DNA of 64,000 nt from Accumulibacter sp. GTDB lineage: Bacteria > Pseudomonadota > Gammaproteobacteria > Burkholderiales > Rhodocyclaceae. Positions 35,976-44,498 of the stretch are shown piece after piece (the first letter of the stretch is position 1; each line of letters begins with the position of its first letter). Where the stretch lies: the NCBI RefSeq assembly GCF_036625195.1, contig NZ_JAZKUG010000001.1, forward strand, positions 1,798,001 through 1,862,000, read 5' to 3'. A program made the position numbers and the translations under genes. The notes below the pieces were generated by a model. It was not told the origin of the DNA. It did not search any database and worked only from the letters and a program-made list of their open reading frames with translations.

Positions 35976-36889
35976 TGCTTCCCGGCAGCCTGCTGGTCAT
36001 CGAACGCGGCTGGCTGTCGTCAAACAGCATTCTCTTCCACGAGGGTGAGGAAGCGACCCTGATCGACAGCGGCTACGTCGCGCACGCGGCGCAGACCGTT
36101 GCCCTGGTCAACGACGCCCTCGCCGGCCGCCGCCTCGGACGCCTGCTCAACACGCACTCGCACTCCGATCACATCGGCGGCAACGCGGCGCTGGTTGATG
36201 CCTTTGGTTGCCGGGTGATCGTCCCTGCGGGAATCGATGCGACGATCGCCGAATGGGACGAGCAAGCCCTTCTCCTGTCGCCACTCGGCCAGTCGGCAGC
36301 GAGGTTTCGCCACGATGCGACGATCGCCGCCGGTGATGAGGTCGAGCTTGGCGGCCTGTGCTGGCGGGCGGTCGCCGTTCCTGGTCACGACATGGATGCG
36401 CTCGCCTTCCACAACCTGGAGCAACGCCTGCTTATCTCCGGTGATGCACTGTGGCGCAACGGCTTCGGCGTCGTCTTCTCGGAACTGCTGCGGCATCCGG
36501 AAGGCGCCGGCGGGCTGCGGGCTGCTCGCGAGACCCTTGACACACTCGCCCGCCTGTCGATCGATGTCGTCATACCGGGCCATGGCGCGCCTTTCGTCGA
36601 GGTTGGCGAAGCGTTCGAGCGCGCCTACCAGCGGCTGGCGGCCTTCGAAGCCGACGTCGAACTCCTGGCGCGGCACGCGCTCAAGGTCATGCTCGCATTC
36701 GCCCTGCTGGAAAGGCGGCAACTGGCGCGTGCCGAACTACCCACCTTCCTTGCTCGCCTGAGCTTCTGCCAGAGCGTGAACGCGCGCTACCTGCAGCACA
36801 GCAATGAACGCCTGGCGCACTGGCTGGTCAGGGATCTCGTACGTTCCGGGGTGGTACGGGAAAGCGACGGGATGCTCTTGGCCGTCTGA
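35975..36889 (+). CDS. MBL-fold metallo-hydrolase
   Basis: A 304-residue metallo-beta-lactamase-fold protein coupled by a one-base overlap to the small Cys protein. Motifs are LLNTHSHSDHIGGNAALVDA (HxHxDH), VAVPGHDMDALAFHN, LLISGDALWRNGFGVVF and DVVIPGHGAPFVEVGEAFER. The C-terminus is helical. It is the last gene of the leucine cluster. The substrate is unknown, though hydrolysis of a thioester or ester by-product would suit the setting. Confidence 0.85.
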   Translation: MLPGSLLVIERGWLSSNSILFHEGEEATLIDSGYVAHAAQTVALVNDALAGRRLGRLLNTHSHSDHIGGNAALVDAFGCRVIVPAGIDATIAEWDEQALLLSPLGQSAARFRHDATIAAGDEVELGGLCWRAVAVPGHDMDALAFHNLEQRLLISGDALWRNGFGVVFSELLRHPEGAGGLRAARETLDTLARLSIDVVIPGHGAPFVEVGEAFERAYQRLAAFEADVELLARHALKVMLAFALLERRQLARAELPTFLARLSFCQSVNARYLQHSNERLAHWLVRDLVRSGVVRESDGMLLAV

Positions 36890-37087
36890 GCTTCGGAATC
36901 GGAGCGGACGCAGCTTTGTGTCTCGCTTGTCGCCACCGATCGCCCGTGCGGCGCGACGGCTCGGCGGCCCCATGCCACACCCGGCAGACAGCGCGGCGCC
37001 CAGCCTCGCCGGTGCCCCTGCCCGGTGGCGGCGTTTGCTCCCCCAATGCACGTTGGGCGGCTCACGGCGACTCTTGCGCCGAGCGTG

Positions 37088-37789
37088 TCAGCGACTGGGC
37101 GCCTGCGCGAGTTTCTCCTCGATCCTGGCCAGCGGTACCGCGCCCGGGATGCGCTCTCCGTCGGCAAAGAAGATCGTCGGCGTCCCATTGATTGCGAGTT
37201 TGCGGCCCAGTTCAATGGTTTTCTTGACCGCCGTCGTATCACAGTCACCCTTGCCGCCAGGCGCCTTGCCGTCGACCATCCAGTCGTTCCACGTTTTCGC
37301 CCTGTCCGCTGCACACCAGATGCGGTTTGACTTGTCGAGTGAGTCCGGCGAAAGGATCGGGTAGAGGAAGGTATAGATGGTGACGTTGTCGAGTTTCGCC
37401 AGATCCTTGGCCAGCTTCTTGCAATAGCCGCAATTGGGGTCTTCGAAGGTGGCAAAGACGCGCTTGCCGTCGCCGCGAACCTGCTTCACGGCAAGCGCCA
37501 GTGGCAATTCCGAGAACTTGATCGCGCTGAGCTTCTGCAGGCGCTCCTCGGTCACATTCTTCATGCTCTTGCCGTCGATCAGTGCGCCGGCGAAGATCAC
37601 CGACACCTTGTCGTCGGTATAGAAGATCTGTCCGTCGGCATAGGCTTCGTAGAGGCCGAGATAAGGAGTCCTGGTGAGGCTGGTCAGGGGACGGCCGAGC
37701 TTGCTTTCGAGCGACTTCCGGACAGCGGCCTCGTCGGCCACTGCGGACAGGCTGATGGTCGTGGCGAGCAGGAGTGGCACGAGTCTCAT
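37088..37789 (-). CDS. dsbC: Periplasmic thiol:disulfide interchange protein DsbC
   Basis: Disulfide isomerase of the periplasm. It has 233 residues from ATG 37789 with a signal peptide (MRLVPLLLATTISLSAVA), an N-terminal dimerisation domain (KLGRPLTSLTRTPYLGLYEA) and a thioredoxin-fold domain with FATFEDPNCGYCKKLAKDL, active cysteines C120 and C123. NGTPTIFFADGERIPGAV holds the cis-proline. It follows the ubiquinone-type monooxygenase gene on the same strand. Confidence 0.92.
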   Translation of the reverse strand: MRLVPLLLATTISLSAVADEAAVRKSLESKLGRPLTSLTRTPYLGLYEAYADGQIFYTDDKVSVIFAGALIDGKSMKNVTEERLQKLSAIKFSELPLALAVKQVRGDGKRVFATFEDPNCGYCKKLAKDLAKLDNVTIYTFLYPILSPDSLDKSNRIWCAADRAKTWNDWMVDGKAPGGKGDCDTTAVKKTIELGRKLAINGTPTIFFADGERIPGAVPLARIEEKLAQAPSR

Positions 37790-37827
37790 GGTGATCAATG
37801 GTCTGTCTCCAGGTGATGGTCAATCGT

Positions 37828-38997
37828 TCAAAAGGCACCGATGGCGTAGCGTACGAGCAGGTTCTTTACGACCGGCAAGGCGTTGGTCAGGTTCATTCCC
37901 GTGTTGCGCAAGGTTCCGAGCCCCGGCCGTCCGCTGCGGAAAAGGTGGTGCAGGACATGCGTCGTTGTCTGCATCAGCAAGGTTTCCTCCCGCCGCTGCC
38001 GCTGATAGCGACGCAGGAAGCGCAGGTGGCCGACGTCTTGCCATTCCGGCACGGTGGCGAGCACGCTGGCCAGGGCTCGTGCGTCCTGAAAGCCGAGGTT
38101 GATGCCGTGGCCGGACAACGGATGAATGCCGTGAGCGGCGTCGCCAACGAGAGCGACGCGTGCCGCGACGATCTGCGGAACCTGCAGCAGACGCAAGGGA
38201 AAAGCTGCCGCCGCTGTCAGCAGCCGCAACTCGCCGAGCGCGCAGTCTCCGGCGGCGGCAACCCGGGCGGCCAGTGCCTCGGCTGGCAGCTGGAGCAACT
38301 GGCGCGCGTGTTCTTCCGGGGCAGACCAGACGATCGAGATGCGATCGCCAGCCAGCGGCAGCCAGGCAAGGACCCCGTCGTGCCGGAACCACTGCCGCGC
38401 CACGCCGCGGTGCGGGGTCTGGCAGTCGAAATTGGCAACCAGACCCAGCTCGCCGTAAGGCGTATCAATGGCCCGCAAACCGAGCTTCTCGCGCACCCAC
38501 GAGTCGCGTCCGTCGGCGGCGACGAGCAGCCGGGCGGTGATGCGGTGATCGTCGCCAATGGTGAGGGCGGCGGCGCGGTCATCGATCGCGATGGCAGTCG
38601 GCTCCGCCGGACACAACAGGCTCAGGTTGCCCTGCCGCTTGGCGTTTTCCCAGAGCTCGCAGGCCATCAACGAGGACTCCACGATCCACCCCAACTCGTC
38701 GATGCCGGTTTCGTAAGCCGAGAAGTCCAGTTGCGCACCTCGGTCGCCATGAATCTTCATCGCGGAAATCGCGGTCAGGCGGTCGCCGGGCAGGTGTTTC
38801 CAGATGCCGATCTGCTGCAGGAAGCGGTTGTTTGCTGGCGAAATCGCGTAGACGCGTGCGTCCCAACCGAGGGCTGGTCGTGGCGGATGTTGCTCGACCA
38901 GGGCCAGCCGCAGGCGGCTGTCGCGCAGCGCACAGGCCAGCGAAAGGCCTGCCAGGCCACCACCTACGATGAGGACGTCGAAGTCACTGACGGACAT
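37828..38997 (-). CDS. UbiH/UbiF/VisC/COQ6-family FAD monooxygenase
   Basis: A 389-residue flavoprotein hydroxylase, probably of ubiquinone biosynthesis. The dinucleotide site is FDVLIVGGGLAGLSLACAL, the second motif is LLVAADGRDSWVREKLGL, and the FAD-ribose motif is VALVGDAAHGIHPLSGHGIN. I chose ATG 38997 (MSVSDFDVLIVGGG) over a longer N-terminus. Which ring position it hydroxylates cannot be read from sequence. Confidence 0.88.
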   Translation of the reverse strand: MSVSDFDVLIVGGGLAGLSLACALRDSRLRLALVEQHPPRPALGWDARVYAISPANNRFLQQIGIWKHLPGDRLTAISAMKIHGDRGAQLDFSAYETGIDELGWIVESSLMACELWENAKRQGNLSLLCPAEPTAIAIDDRAAALTIGDDHRITARLLVAADGRDSWVREKLGLRAIDTPYGELGLVANFDCQTPHRGVARQWFRHDGVLAWLPLAGDRISIVWSAPEEHARQLLQLPAEALAARVAAAGDCALGELRLLTAAAAFPLRLLQVPQIVAARVALVGDAAHGIHPLSGHGINLGFQDARALASVLATVPEWQDVGHLRFLRRYQRQRREETLLMQTTTHVLHHLFRSGRPGLGTLRNTGMNLTNALPVVKNLLVRYAIGAF

Positions 38998-39066
38998 GGA
39001 TTTGATCCGGAAAGCGCGAGGGCCTGGACGACGTTGCGCCATGGCGAAACGCCGCGACTGGCCAGA

Positions 39067-39465
39067 ATGATGGACAATATGCTGATGACGCTCGCAGCCA
39101 GGCTGCCCGTTCCCGCCTACCTTCCGGCAATCGTTCGCGCCGAGTTCGACTCGGCGCTCGACGCCCTGCTGGCGTTGACCGTGCCGCGAGACGAAGCCAT
39201 GGATCTGCTCGTCGCGTCCTGGCTGTCAGCCGAGCCGGATTGTCTGCTGACCACCATCGACGGCGGCCGCGCCGTCGTCGTGCTGCGCGCTGCGAGCGGA
39301 CGCTGGGCGGCATGCAACGCCTTTCTCAACCATTCCTGCGATCGTCATGCAGACGCCGAGCGTCGCTTGCGTCGCTTGCTGCGAGGCCATCAGCGCGGAC
39401 ATGTCGCCTGCCTGCCGGCCACTGTGGTCAGTCTCGCCAGCGCGACGATGATCGCCGTCGCCTGA
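39067..39465 (+). CDS. Hypothetical protein, 132 aa
   Basis: A short gene divergent from the monooxygenase. The start may be ATG 39067 (MMDNMLMTLAARLPVPA) or one of the nearby in-frame ATGs. The N-terminal half is helical (IVRAEFDSALDALLALTVPR) and the C-terminal half is Arg/Cys/His-rich (HSCDRHADAERRLRRLLRG). Codon third positions are G/C-rich as in the neighbours, which supports coding. Family not recognised. A GC hairpin directly follows the stop. Confidence 0.5.
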   Translation: MMDNMLMTLAARLPVPAYLPAIVRAEFDSALDALLALTVPRDEAMDLLVASWLSAEPDCLLTTIDGGRAVVVLRAASGRWAACNAFLNHSCDRHADAERRLRRLLRGHQRGHVACLPATVVSLASATMIAVA

Positions 39466-39503
39466 GCGGCGCGGCGGGCACCCGCCACGCGCGACCGCGC
39501 CGC
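39466..39503. terminator. GC hairpin after the hypothetical gene
   Basis: A 9-bp perfect stem (GCGGCGCGG at 39466-39474 with CCGCGCCGC at 39495-39503) with a 20-base loop begins directly after the TGA of the preceding gene. No U tract is seen. A terminator role between two convergent genes is likely but not certain. Confidence 0.4.
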
Positions 39504-39586
39504 TGAGGCACGACAGGCTGTCGTACACTCGACAATCGATGGCGTGGCCGGCAGAGGCAACGGCGACACTCGCCTGTCAGCAGGAA

Positions 39587-39904
39587 CTAGCTCGGGCTTC
39601 CCTTCAGGCACTCGCTCATGAACTTCTTGCGTTCGTCGCCCTTGAGTTGCTTGCTGCCGGCTCCGGCGTTGCAGTGCTTCATCTTGTCCTGTTGCGTTGC
39701 CGGCGCCGGCTTGGCACCCAGACAGGTGCTCATGAAGCTCTTCCGCTCGTCACCCTTGAGGCCCTTCTCACCAGCCTCGGCATTGCACGCTTTCATTTTC
39801 TCCTGCTGCGCCTTCTGCGCGGGCGAGGCTTCCTTCTTCTCGTCGACAGCGACCGCGCTGCCGGCGGCTATGGCGAGTGCAACAAGGGCGAAGACGGCTT
39901 TCAC
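39587..39904 (-). CDS. psiF: PsiF-repeat protein (phosphate-starvation-inducible family)
   Basis: A 105-residue exported protein. The signal peptide is MKAVFALVALAIAAGSAVAV. Two PsiF repeats follow, each with a CNAxAxxKxLKGDERKxFM-x-CL pattern: CNAEAGEKGLKGDERKSFMS with C-terminal CL, and CNAGAGSKQLKGDERKKFMS with CL. The family is named from an E. coli phosphate-starvation gene; its biochemical role is unknown. It lies alone, convergent with the hypothetical gene at 39067 and downstream of hprK. Confidence 0.88.
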   Translation of the reverse strand: MKAVFALVALAIAAGSAVAVDEKKEASPAQKAQQEKMKACNAEAGEKGLKGDERKSFMSTCLGAKPAPATQQDKMKHCNAGAGSKQLKGDERKKFMSECLKGSPS

Positions 39905-39948
39905 GGCATTTCTCCTCGGATTGATGGGGAGTTCCGATTAGGCCATCG

Positions 39949-40893
39949 CTAGAGTTCGCCGTCAAGCAGCGCCTGCTGCTGCCGGTTGATGAAGTCACTC
40001 ATGCTGTCGATGCCGCGCAGTTGCAGAATGCTGTTGCGCACCGCAGCCTCGAGCAGGACGGCGATGTTCCGTCCGGCGGCGACCGGAATCACCACCTTGC
40101 GTATGGCGACACCCAGGATGTCCTGCGTCTGCGCGTCGAGCGGCAGGCGAGGCCCGTCCGAACGGCTGGTCGGCCTCTGCAGGTGCACGATCAGCTTGAG
40201 TTTCATTCTGCGCCGTGACGCGGTCTCGCCGAAAATGGTGCGAATGTTGAGCAGTCCGAGCCCGCGCACTTCGAGATAGTCACGCAACATGCTCGGGCAT
40301 CGCCCTTCAATCGTCGTCGGGGCGATGCATGCGAGTTCGACGACGTCGTCGGCGACCAGACCATGGCCGCGTGTGATCAGTTCGAGCGCAAGCTCGCTCT
40401 TGCCGACGCCTGAGTCACCGGTGATCAGTACACCCATGCCGAACACGTCCATCAGCACGCCATGCACCGAAGTCGACCCCGCCAACCGGCGCGAAAGATA
40501 GATGCGCAGCAGGTCGATCACCGCCGAACAGGGCTTCGGACTGACGAACAGGGGCGTCGAAGTCGACTGGCAGGCATCATGGATCGCTGGCAGCACCTCG
40601 ACATCGTCGGCGACGATCAGCGCCGGTGGCCGTGCAGCCATCAGTTCCCGCACCTGATTGCGCAGACGCTCGGCACTGACGCGATTGCCCCATGCGTTCT
40701 CGGCGCGTCCGATGACCTGCAGACGTTCCGGGTGGATCAGGTTCAGGTGGCCCACGACCTCGGCGCCGAAATAGCCTTGATCCCTGAGTTCGATCTGTCG
40801 GTCCACACCGACGGCCACTACCCAGGTCAGTCTCAGTTTCTCGCGATGATCCTCATAGAGCTGGATCACACTGAACTGACGCTGGGCGGTCAT
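39949..40893 (-). CDS. hprK: HPr kinase/phosphorylase
   Basis: Phosphorylates and dephosphorylates HPr on serine, acting on the nitrogen-type PTS in betaproteobacteria. It has 314 residues from ATG 40893; the frame is open further upstream over ptsN but is not used there. Walker A is GVLITGDSGVGKSELALELI, followed by GHGLVADDVVELACI and the HprK signature RGLGLLNIRTIFGETA. It overlaps ptsN by four bases (ATGA). Confidence 0.93.
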   Translation of the reverse strand: MTAQRQFSVIQLYEDHREKLRLTWVVAVGVDRQIELRDQGYFGAEVVGHLNLIHPERLQVIGRAENAWGNRVSAERLRNQVRELMAARPPALIVADDVEVLPAIHDACQSTSTPLFVSPKPCSAVIDLLRIYLSRRLAGSTSVHGVLMDVFGMGVLITGDSGVGKSELALELITRGHGLVADDVVELACIAPTTIEGRCPSMLRDYLEVRGLGLLNIRTIFGETASRRRMKLKLIVHLQRPTSRSDGPRLPLDAQTQDILGVAIRKVVIPVAAGRNIAVLLEAAVRNSILQLRGIDSMSDFINRQQQALLDGEL

Positions 40894-41342
40894 GGCCCGG
40901 CAGCGAAGATCTGTCGGATGGTCTGGGCATCGGGAGCCTTGCTCAGCGCCTCTCGACAGCTGCGATCCGAGAAATGTTGTGCCAGCTCGGACAGTATCTG
41001 CAAGTGCTGCTCGGTGGCCACCTCGGGAACCAGCAGGATGAACAGCAGCGCCACCGGCTTGCCATCGGGAGAGTCGAAGGGGACCGGAGCAGCCAACCGA
41101 AGGAAGGCACCCGTGGCATCCTTCAGACCCTTGATTCGCCCGTGCGGGATGGCAACACCCTGACCAAGCCCGGTCGATCCGAGCTTCTCGCGTGCGAAGA
41201 GGCTGTCGAATACGGTGCTGCGGGCAATGCCGAGATAGTTCTCGAACAGCAGCCCGACGTGTTCGAAAACGCGCTTTTTGCTGCTGACGTCGAGATCGAG
41301 AATGATGTTCTCGAGGGGAAGTAGCTGGGTGATATGGCTCAT
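40890..41342 (-). CDS. ptsN: PTS IIA-like nitrogen regulatory protein
   Basis: A 150-residue EIIA-Ntr that accepts phosphate on a histidine and links nitrogen and carbon status. The active-site His67 lies in STGLGQGVAIPHGRIKGLKD. The N-terminus MSHITQLLPLENIILDLDV fits the family. It is translationally coupled to hprK and lies downstream of hpf in the rpoN operon. Confidence 0.93.
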   Translation of the reverse strand: MSHITQLLPLENIILDLDVSSKKRVFEHVGLLFENYLGIARSTVFDSLFAREKLGSTGLGQGVAIPHGRIKGLKDATGAFLRLAAPVPFDSPDGKPVALLFILLVPEVATEQHLQILSELAQHFSDRSCREALSKAPDAQTIRQIFAAGP

Positions 41343-41435
41343 GCGACAAGACCTGAAAGAAGAACGGGGGCCAACGCGAAAGGATGCAGCCGGACGGTCC
41401 GCCTGGCGATCGTCCGGCTGGCCGGGCGTTGAAGG

Positions 41436-41762
41436 TTACTCGGCAGCAATGTGATCGGTGATCTTGTTGCCGCGATGGTGGTCCTGCAGTTTCTGCTTGT
41501 ACTTCTGCACTTGACGCTCGAGCTTGTCCACCAGGCCATCGACCGCGGCGTAGAGGTCTTCGTCGACCGATTCGACATAGACATCCTTCCCTGCCAGGTG
41601 AACAGTCACCTCTGCCTTCTGCTTCAGCTTGTCCACCGACAGAATCACGCTGACGTCGATCACGTTGTCGAAGTGGCGGGTGATTCGTTCGAGCTTGCCG
41701 GTGACGTATTCGTGCAGCGCCGGGGTGACCTCGAGGTGGTGTCCACTGACTTGCAGGTTCAT
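41436..41762 (-). CDS. hpf: Ribosome hibernation-promoting factor
   Basis: A 108-residue factor that binds the ribosome in stationary phase and blocks translation. It begins MNLQVSGHHLEVTPALHEYV from ATG 41762, with KLERITRHFDNVIDVSVILS and the acidic DVYVESVDEDLYAAVDGLVD of the family. It is of the short type, lacking a dimerisation domain. It lies 16 bases downstream of rpoN. Confidence 0.93.
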   Translation of the reverse strand: MNLQVSGHHLEVTPALHEYVTGKLERITRHFDNVIDVSVILSVDKLKQKAEVTVHLAGKDVYVESVDEDLYAAVDGLVDKLERQVQKYKQKLQDHHRGNKITDHIAAE

Positions 41763-41778
41763 GGTGTGGCTCCTTCTT

Positions 41779-43206
41779 CTAGATTGACTTGCGTAAACTG
41801 ACCGGAGGGATATTGAGCGACTCACGGTATTTTGCGATTGTTCGCCGTGCGACAACAATCCCCTGCTGGCCAAGAACCTCGGATATCTGGCCATCCGAGA
41901 GAGGCTTCGTCGGTTCCTCCGTGGCAATCATCTGCTTGATGAGGGCACGGATTGCCGTTGCCGAGCAGGCTCCGCCGGTTTCGGTGCCGACGTGACTGCC
42001 AAAGAAGTACTTCAACTCGAAAATTCCGCGTGGCGTTGCCATGTACTTTTGCGTGGTCACGCGCGAAATCGTCGACTCATGCAGTCCCACCGTTTCGGCG
42101 ATCTCGCGCAGGACCAGCGGCCGCATGGCGACTTCGCCGTGTTCGAGGAACTGGCGTTGCCTGTCGACGATAGCCTGCGCCACTCGCAGGATCGTGTCAA
42201 ACCTTTGCTGGACGTTCCTGATCAGCCAGCGTGCTTCCTGCAGCTGGACGGACAGGCCTGAACCCCGCTGACGGGAAAGGATCTGGGCGTACAGGCTGTT
42301 GATCCGCAGCCGCGGAAAGGCTTCGGCATTGACGCTTGCCGACCACTGGCCCCTGAGCTTGCGCACGACCACGTCGGGAACGATGTAGCGGGTTTCCGTG
42401 CTGGCATAGGCAGCGCCAGGGCGCGGGTTGAGGCTGCAGATCAGCAGGTGGGCCGCACGCAGCGCCTCGTCATCGGCGCCCGTCTGTTTCTTCAGCCGTA
42501 CGAAGTCGTGGCTGGCCAGCAGCTCGAGGTGTTGCAGGACGATCTCCTGCGCCAGGCTACTGATCATTGTCGGCGGCGCTGCGGCCAGTTGCAGAGTCAG
42601 GCACTCCTGGGCGCTGCGTGCGCCGACACCGGTCGGGTCGAGGTTCTGCAGGTACCGCAGCGCGATCTGCAGCTCGTCGAGCCCGACGTCGAGATCCTCA
42701 GGCAGGGCCAGCGCGACTTCCTCGAGTGACTGCGACAGGTAGCCATCGTCGTCGAGGATGTCGATCAGATAGCTGACCAGAATGCGGTCCCTGGCGGAGA
42801 TGGATGTCAGAGCAAGTTGCCAGAGGAGATGGTCGCGCAGGGAGACGGCAGCGGCCTGCACGTCCTGGTAATCCGTGTCATCATCCTCGTCGCCATCAAA
42901 GGAACCCGCCGAGCCGGCGCTGCCGAAGTGGTCGTCCGCCCAGTCGTCCTCATCGCTGCTGGTCGAGGCTGGCGACGGTTCTGCGCCCGCCTCTCCGTCC
43001 TGGAACTCGGTGTCGGCGTGCTCAGTCGGTAACGCTGCCGGCTGCGGGTAATCCTCCGCCCGCTCAAGCAGCGGGTTTTCCTGCAGGAACTTCTCCAGCT
43101 CGTGTTCCAGCTCGACCGTCGATAGCTGCAGCAGTCGTATCGACTGTTGCAGCTGTGGGGTCAGCGCAAGATGCTGCGTAAGCTTGAGCGTGAGGGATGG
43201 TTTCAT
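41779..43206 (-). CDS. rpoN: RNA polymerase sigma-54 factor
   Basis: Sigma factor for -24/-12 promoters. It has 475 residues from ATG 43206. The activator-binding region I is MKPSLTLKLTQHLALTPQLQ, an acidic Asp/Glu-rich linker follows around residues 70-110, and the DNA-binding helix-turn-helix is IAETVGLHESTISRVTTQKY. The C-terminal RpoN box reads ARRTIAKYRESLNIP. It lies in the conserved lptB-rpoN-hpf-ptsN order. Confidence 0.95.
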   Translation of the reverse strand: MKPSLTLKLTQHLALTPQLQQSIRLLQLSTVELEHELEKFLQENPLLERAEDYPQPAALPTEHADTEFQDGEAGAEPSPASTSSDEDDWADDHFGSAGSAGSFDGDEDDDTDYQDVQAAAVSLRDHLLWQLALTSISARDRILVSYLIDILDDDGYLSQSLEEVALALPEDLDVGLDELQIALRYLQNLDPTGVGARSAQECLTLQLAAAPPTMISSLAQEIVLQHLELLASHDFVRLKKQTGADDEALRAAHLLICSLNPRPGAAYASTETRYIVPDVVVRKLRGQWSASVNAEAFPRLRINSLYAQILSRQRGSGLSVQLQEARWLIRNVQQRFDTILRVAQAIVDRQRQFLEHGEVAMRPLVLREIAETVGLHESTISRVTTQKYMATPRGIFELKYFFGSHVGTETGGACSATAIRALIKQMIATEEPTKPLSDGQISEVLGQQGIVVARRTIAKYRESLNIPPVSLRKSI

Positions 43207-43287
43207 GTGCGGGACCGGGTGGGCCACCGTGTCGCCATGGCAGACTGCCCGTCTGGTTCTCGGATCATCGCCGAAGGGCTGTCGCGA

Positions 43288-44028
43288 TTACAGGCGGAAG
43301 TGCTCGCCCAGATACACCTTGCGGACGTTTTCATTATAAATGATTTCGTCCGGACGACCGGCGGCGAGGACACGCCCCTCGTTGATGATGTAGGCGTGGT
43401 CGCAGATCCCCAGCGTCTCGCGCACGTTGTGGTCGGTGATCAGAACGCCGATCCCCCGCTCCTTCAGGAAGCGGATGATGCGCTGAATGTCGAGGACGGC
43501 TATCGGGTCCACGCCGGCGAATGGTTCGTCGAGGAGGATGAAGCGTGGCTCGGTGGCCAGGGCGCGGGCGATTTCGACCCGTCTTCGCTCACCGCCCGAG
43601 AGCGACATGGCCGGGTTCGCGCGCAGATGACTGATGTGCAGCTCTTCGAGCAGGATTTCGCTACGCTCCTCGACCTGCACGGGCGACCACTGCTGCAGTT
43701 CGAGGACGGCCCGGATGTTCTCGCTGACCGTCAGCTTGCGGAAGACGGACGCTTCCTGTGGCAGGTATGACACGCCGAGTCTGGCTCGCTTGTGGATCGG
43801 CAGGTGCGTCAGTTCGACGTCATCGAGACGGACCGCGCCGCCATCGCAGGCAACGAGACCAACCACCATGTAGAAGCAGGTTGTCTTCCCCGCGCCATTC
43901 GGGCCGAGAAGACCGACGACCTCGCCGCTGGCGACCTCGAACGAAACGTCATGGACGACCGTGCGCGCCTTGTAGCGCTTGTTCAGCATGCTTGCGAACA
44001 GGGTGCTCTGCATTTTGGAAGTGTTCAC
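43288..44028 (-). CDS. lptB: LPS export ABC transporter ATP-binding protein
   Basis: ATPase powering lipopolysaccharide transport from the inner membrane. The 246 residues carry Walker A GLLGPNGAGKTTCFYMVVGL, signature SLSGGERRRVEIARAL, Walker B RFILLDEPFAGVDPIAVLDI and the H-loop ITDHNVRETLGICDHAYIIN. The start at 44028 overlaps the recX stop by four bases (ATGA), pointing to coupled translation; the internal ATG at 43989 (MLNKRYKA) is an alternative. The usual upstream partners lptC and lptA are absent here. Confidence 0.93.
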   Translation of the reverse strand: MNTSKMQSTLFASMLNKRYKARTVVHDVSFEVASGEVVGLLGPNGAGKTTCFYMVVGLVACDGGAVRLDDVELTHLPIHKRARLGVSYLPQEASVFRKLTVSENIRAVLELQQWSPVQVEERSEILLEELHISHLRANPAMSLSGGERRRVEIARALATEPRFILLDEPFAGVDPIAVLDIQRIIRFLKERGIGVLITDHNVRETLGICDHAYIINEGRVLAAGRPDEIIYNENVRKVYLGEHFRL

Positions 44029-44498
44029 TCGTCGTCAGGAGCGGCACGCAGGACGCGCCGAATGGTCTCGGCAGAGAATCCCCGGCTGGCCAGGAAGCGC
44101 ATCTGCCGTGCACGCCCGGTGTCTCCAGCGGCCGCCGGCTGCTGCCCGAAGCGCCGCAGCCAGACGCGCCGGGCTCGTGACAGCTCGTCTTCCGCAACGG
44201 CCAGGGCCGCACTGACCAGCTCATCGGCAACGCCCTTGGCCCGCAGTTCATGCGCCAGGCGGGCATCGCCGAAACGTTCGGCGCGCACCCTGACGCGGCT
44301 GCTGGCGTAACGGTGGTCGGACAGCAGGTCACTGCCGCTCAGATCGTCGAGCACTGCCGACAGCTCCTGTGGATCCTCTGCCTGGGCAGCCAGCTTGACC
44401 AGCAGCTCGTGGCGAGTGTGTTCGCGACGCGCCAGGAGGCGCAGGGCCCGGTCGCGCAGCGCGTCCGGCACCAATCGGCCCTCAGGCGATCGCGACAC
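44025..44498 (-). CDS. recX: RecA regulatory protein RecX
   Basis: Limits RecA filament growth. The 157 residues have the three-helix repeats of the family: ALRLLARREHTRHELLVKL, ERFGDARLAHELRAKGVADE and MRFLASRGFSAETIRRVLRA. Its start lies inside the last codons of recA (17-base overlap), so it is co-translated with recA and under LexA control. Confidence 0.92.
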   Translation of the reverse strand: MSRSPEGRLVPDALRDRALRLLARREHTRHELLVKLAAQAEDPQELSAVLDDLSGSDLLSDHRYASSRVRVRAERFGDARLAHELRAKGVADELVSAALAVAEDELSRARRVWLRRFGQQPAAAGDTGRARQMRFLASRGFSAETIRRVLRAAPDDE

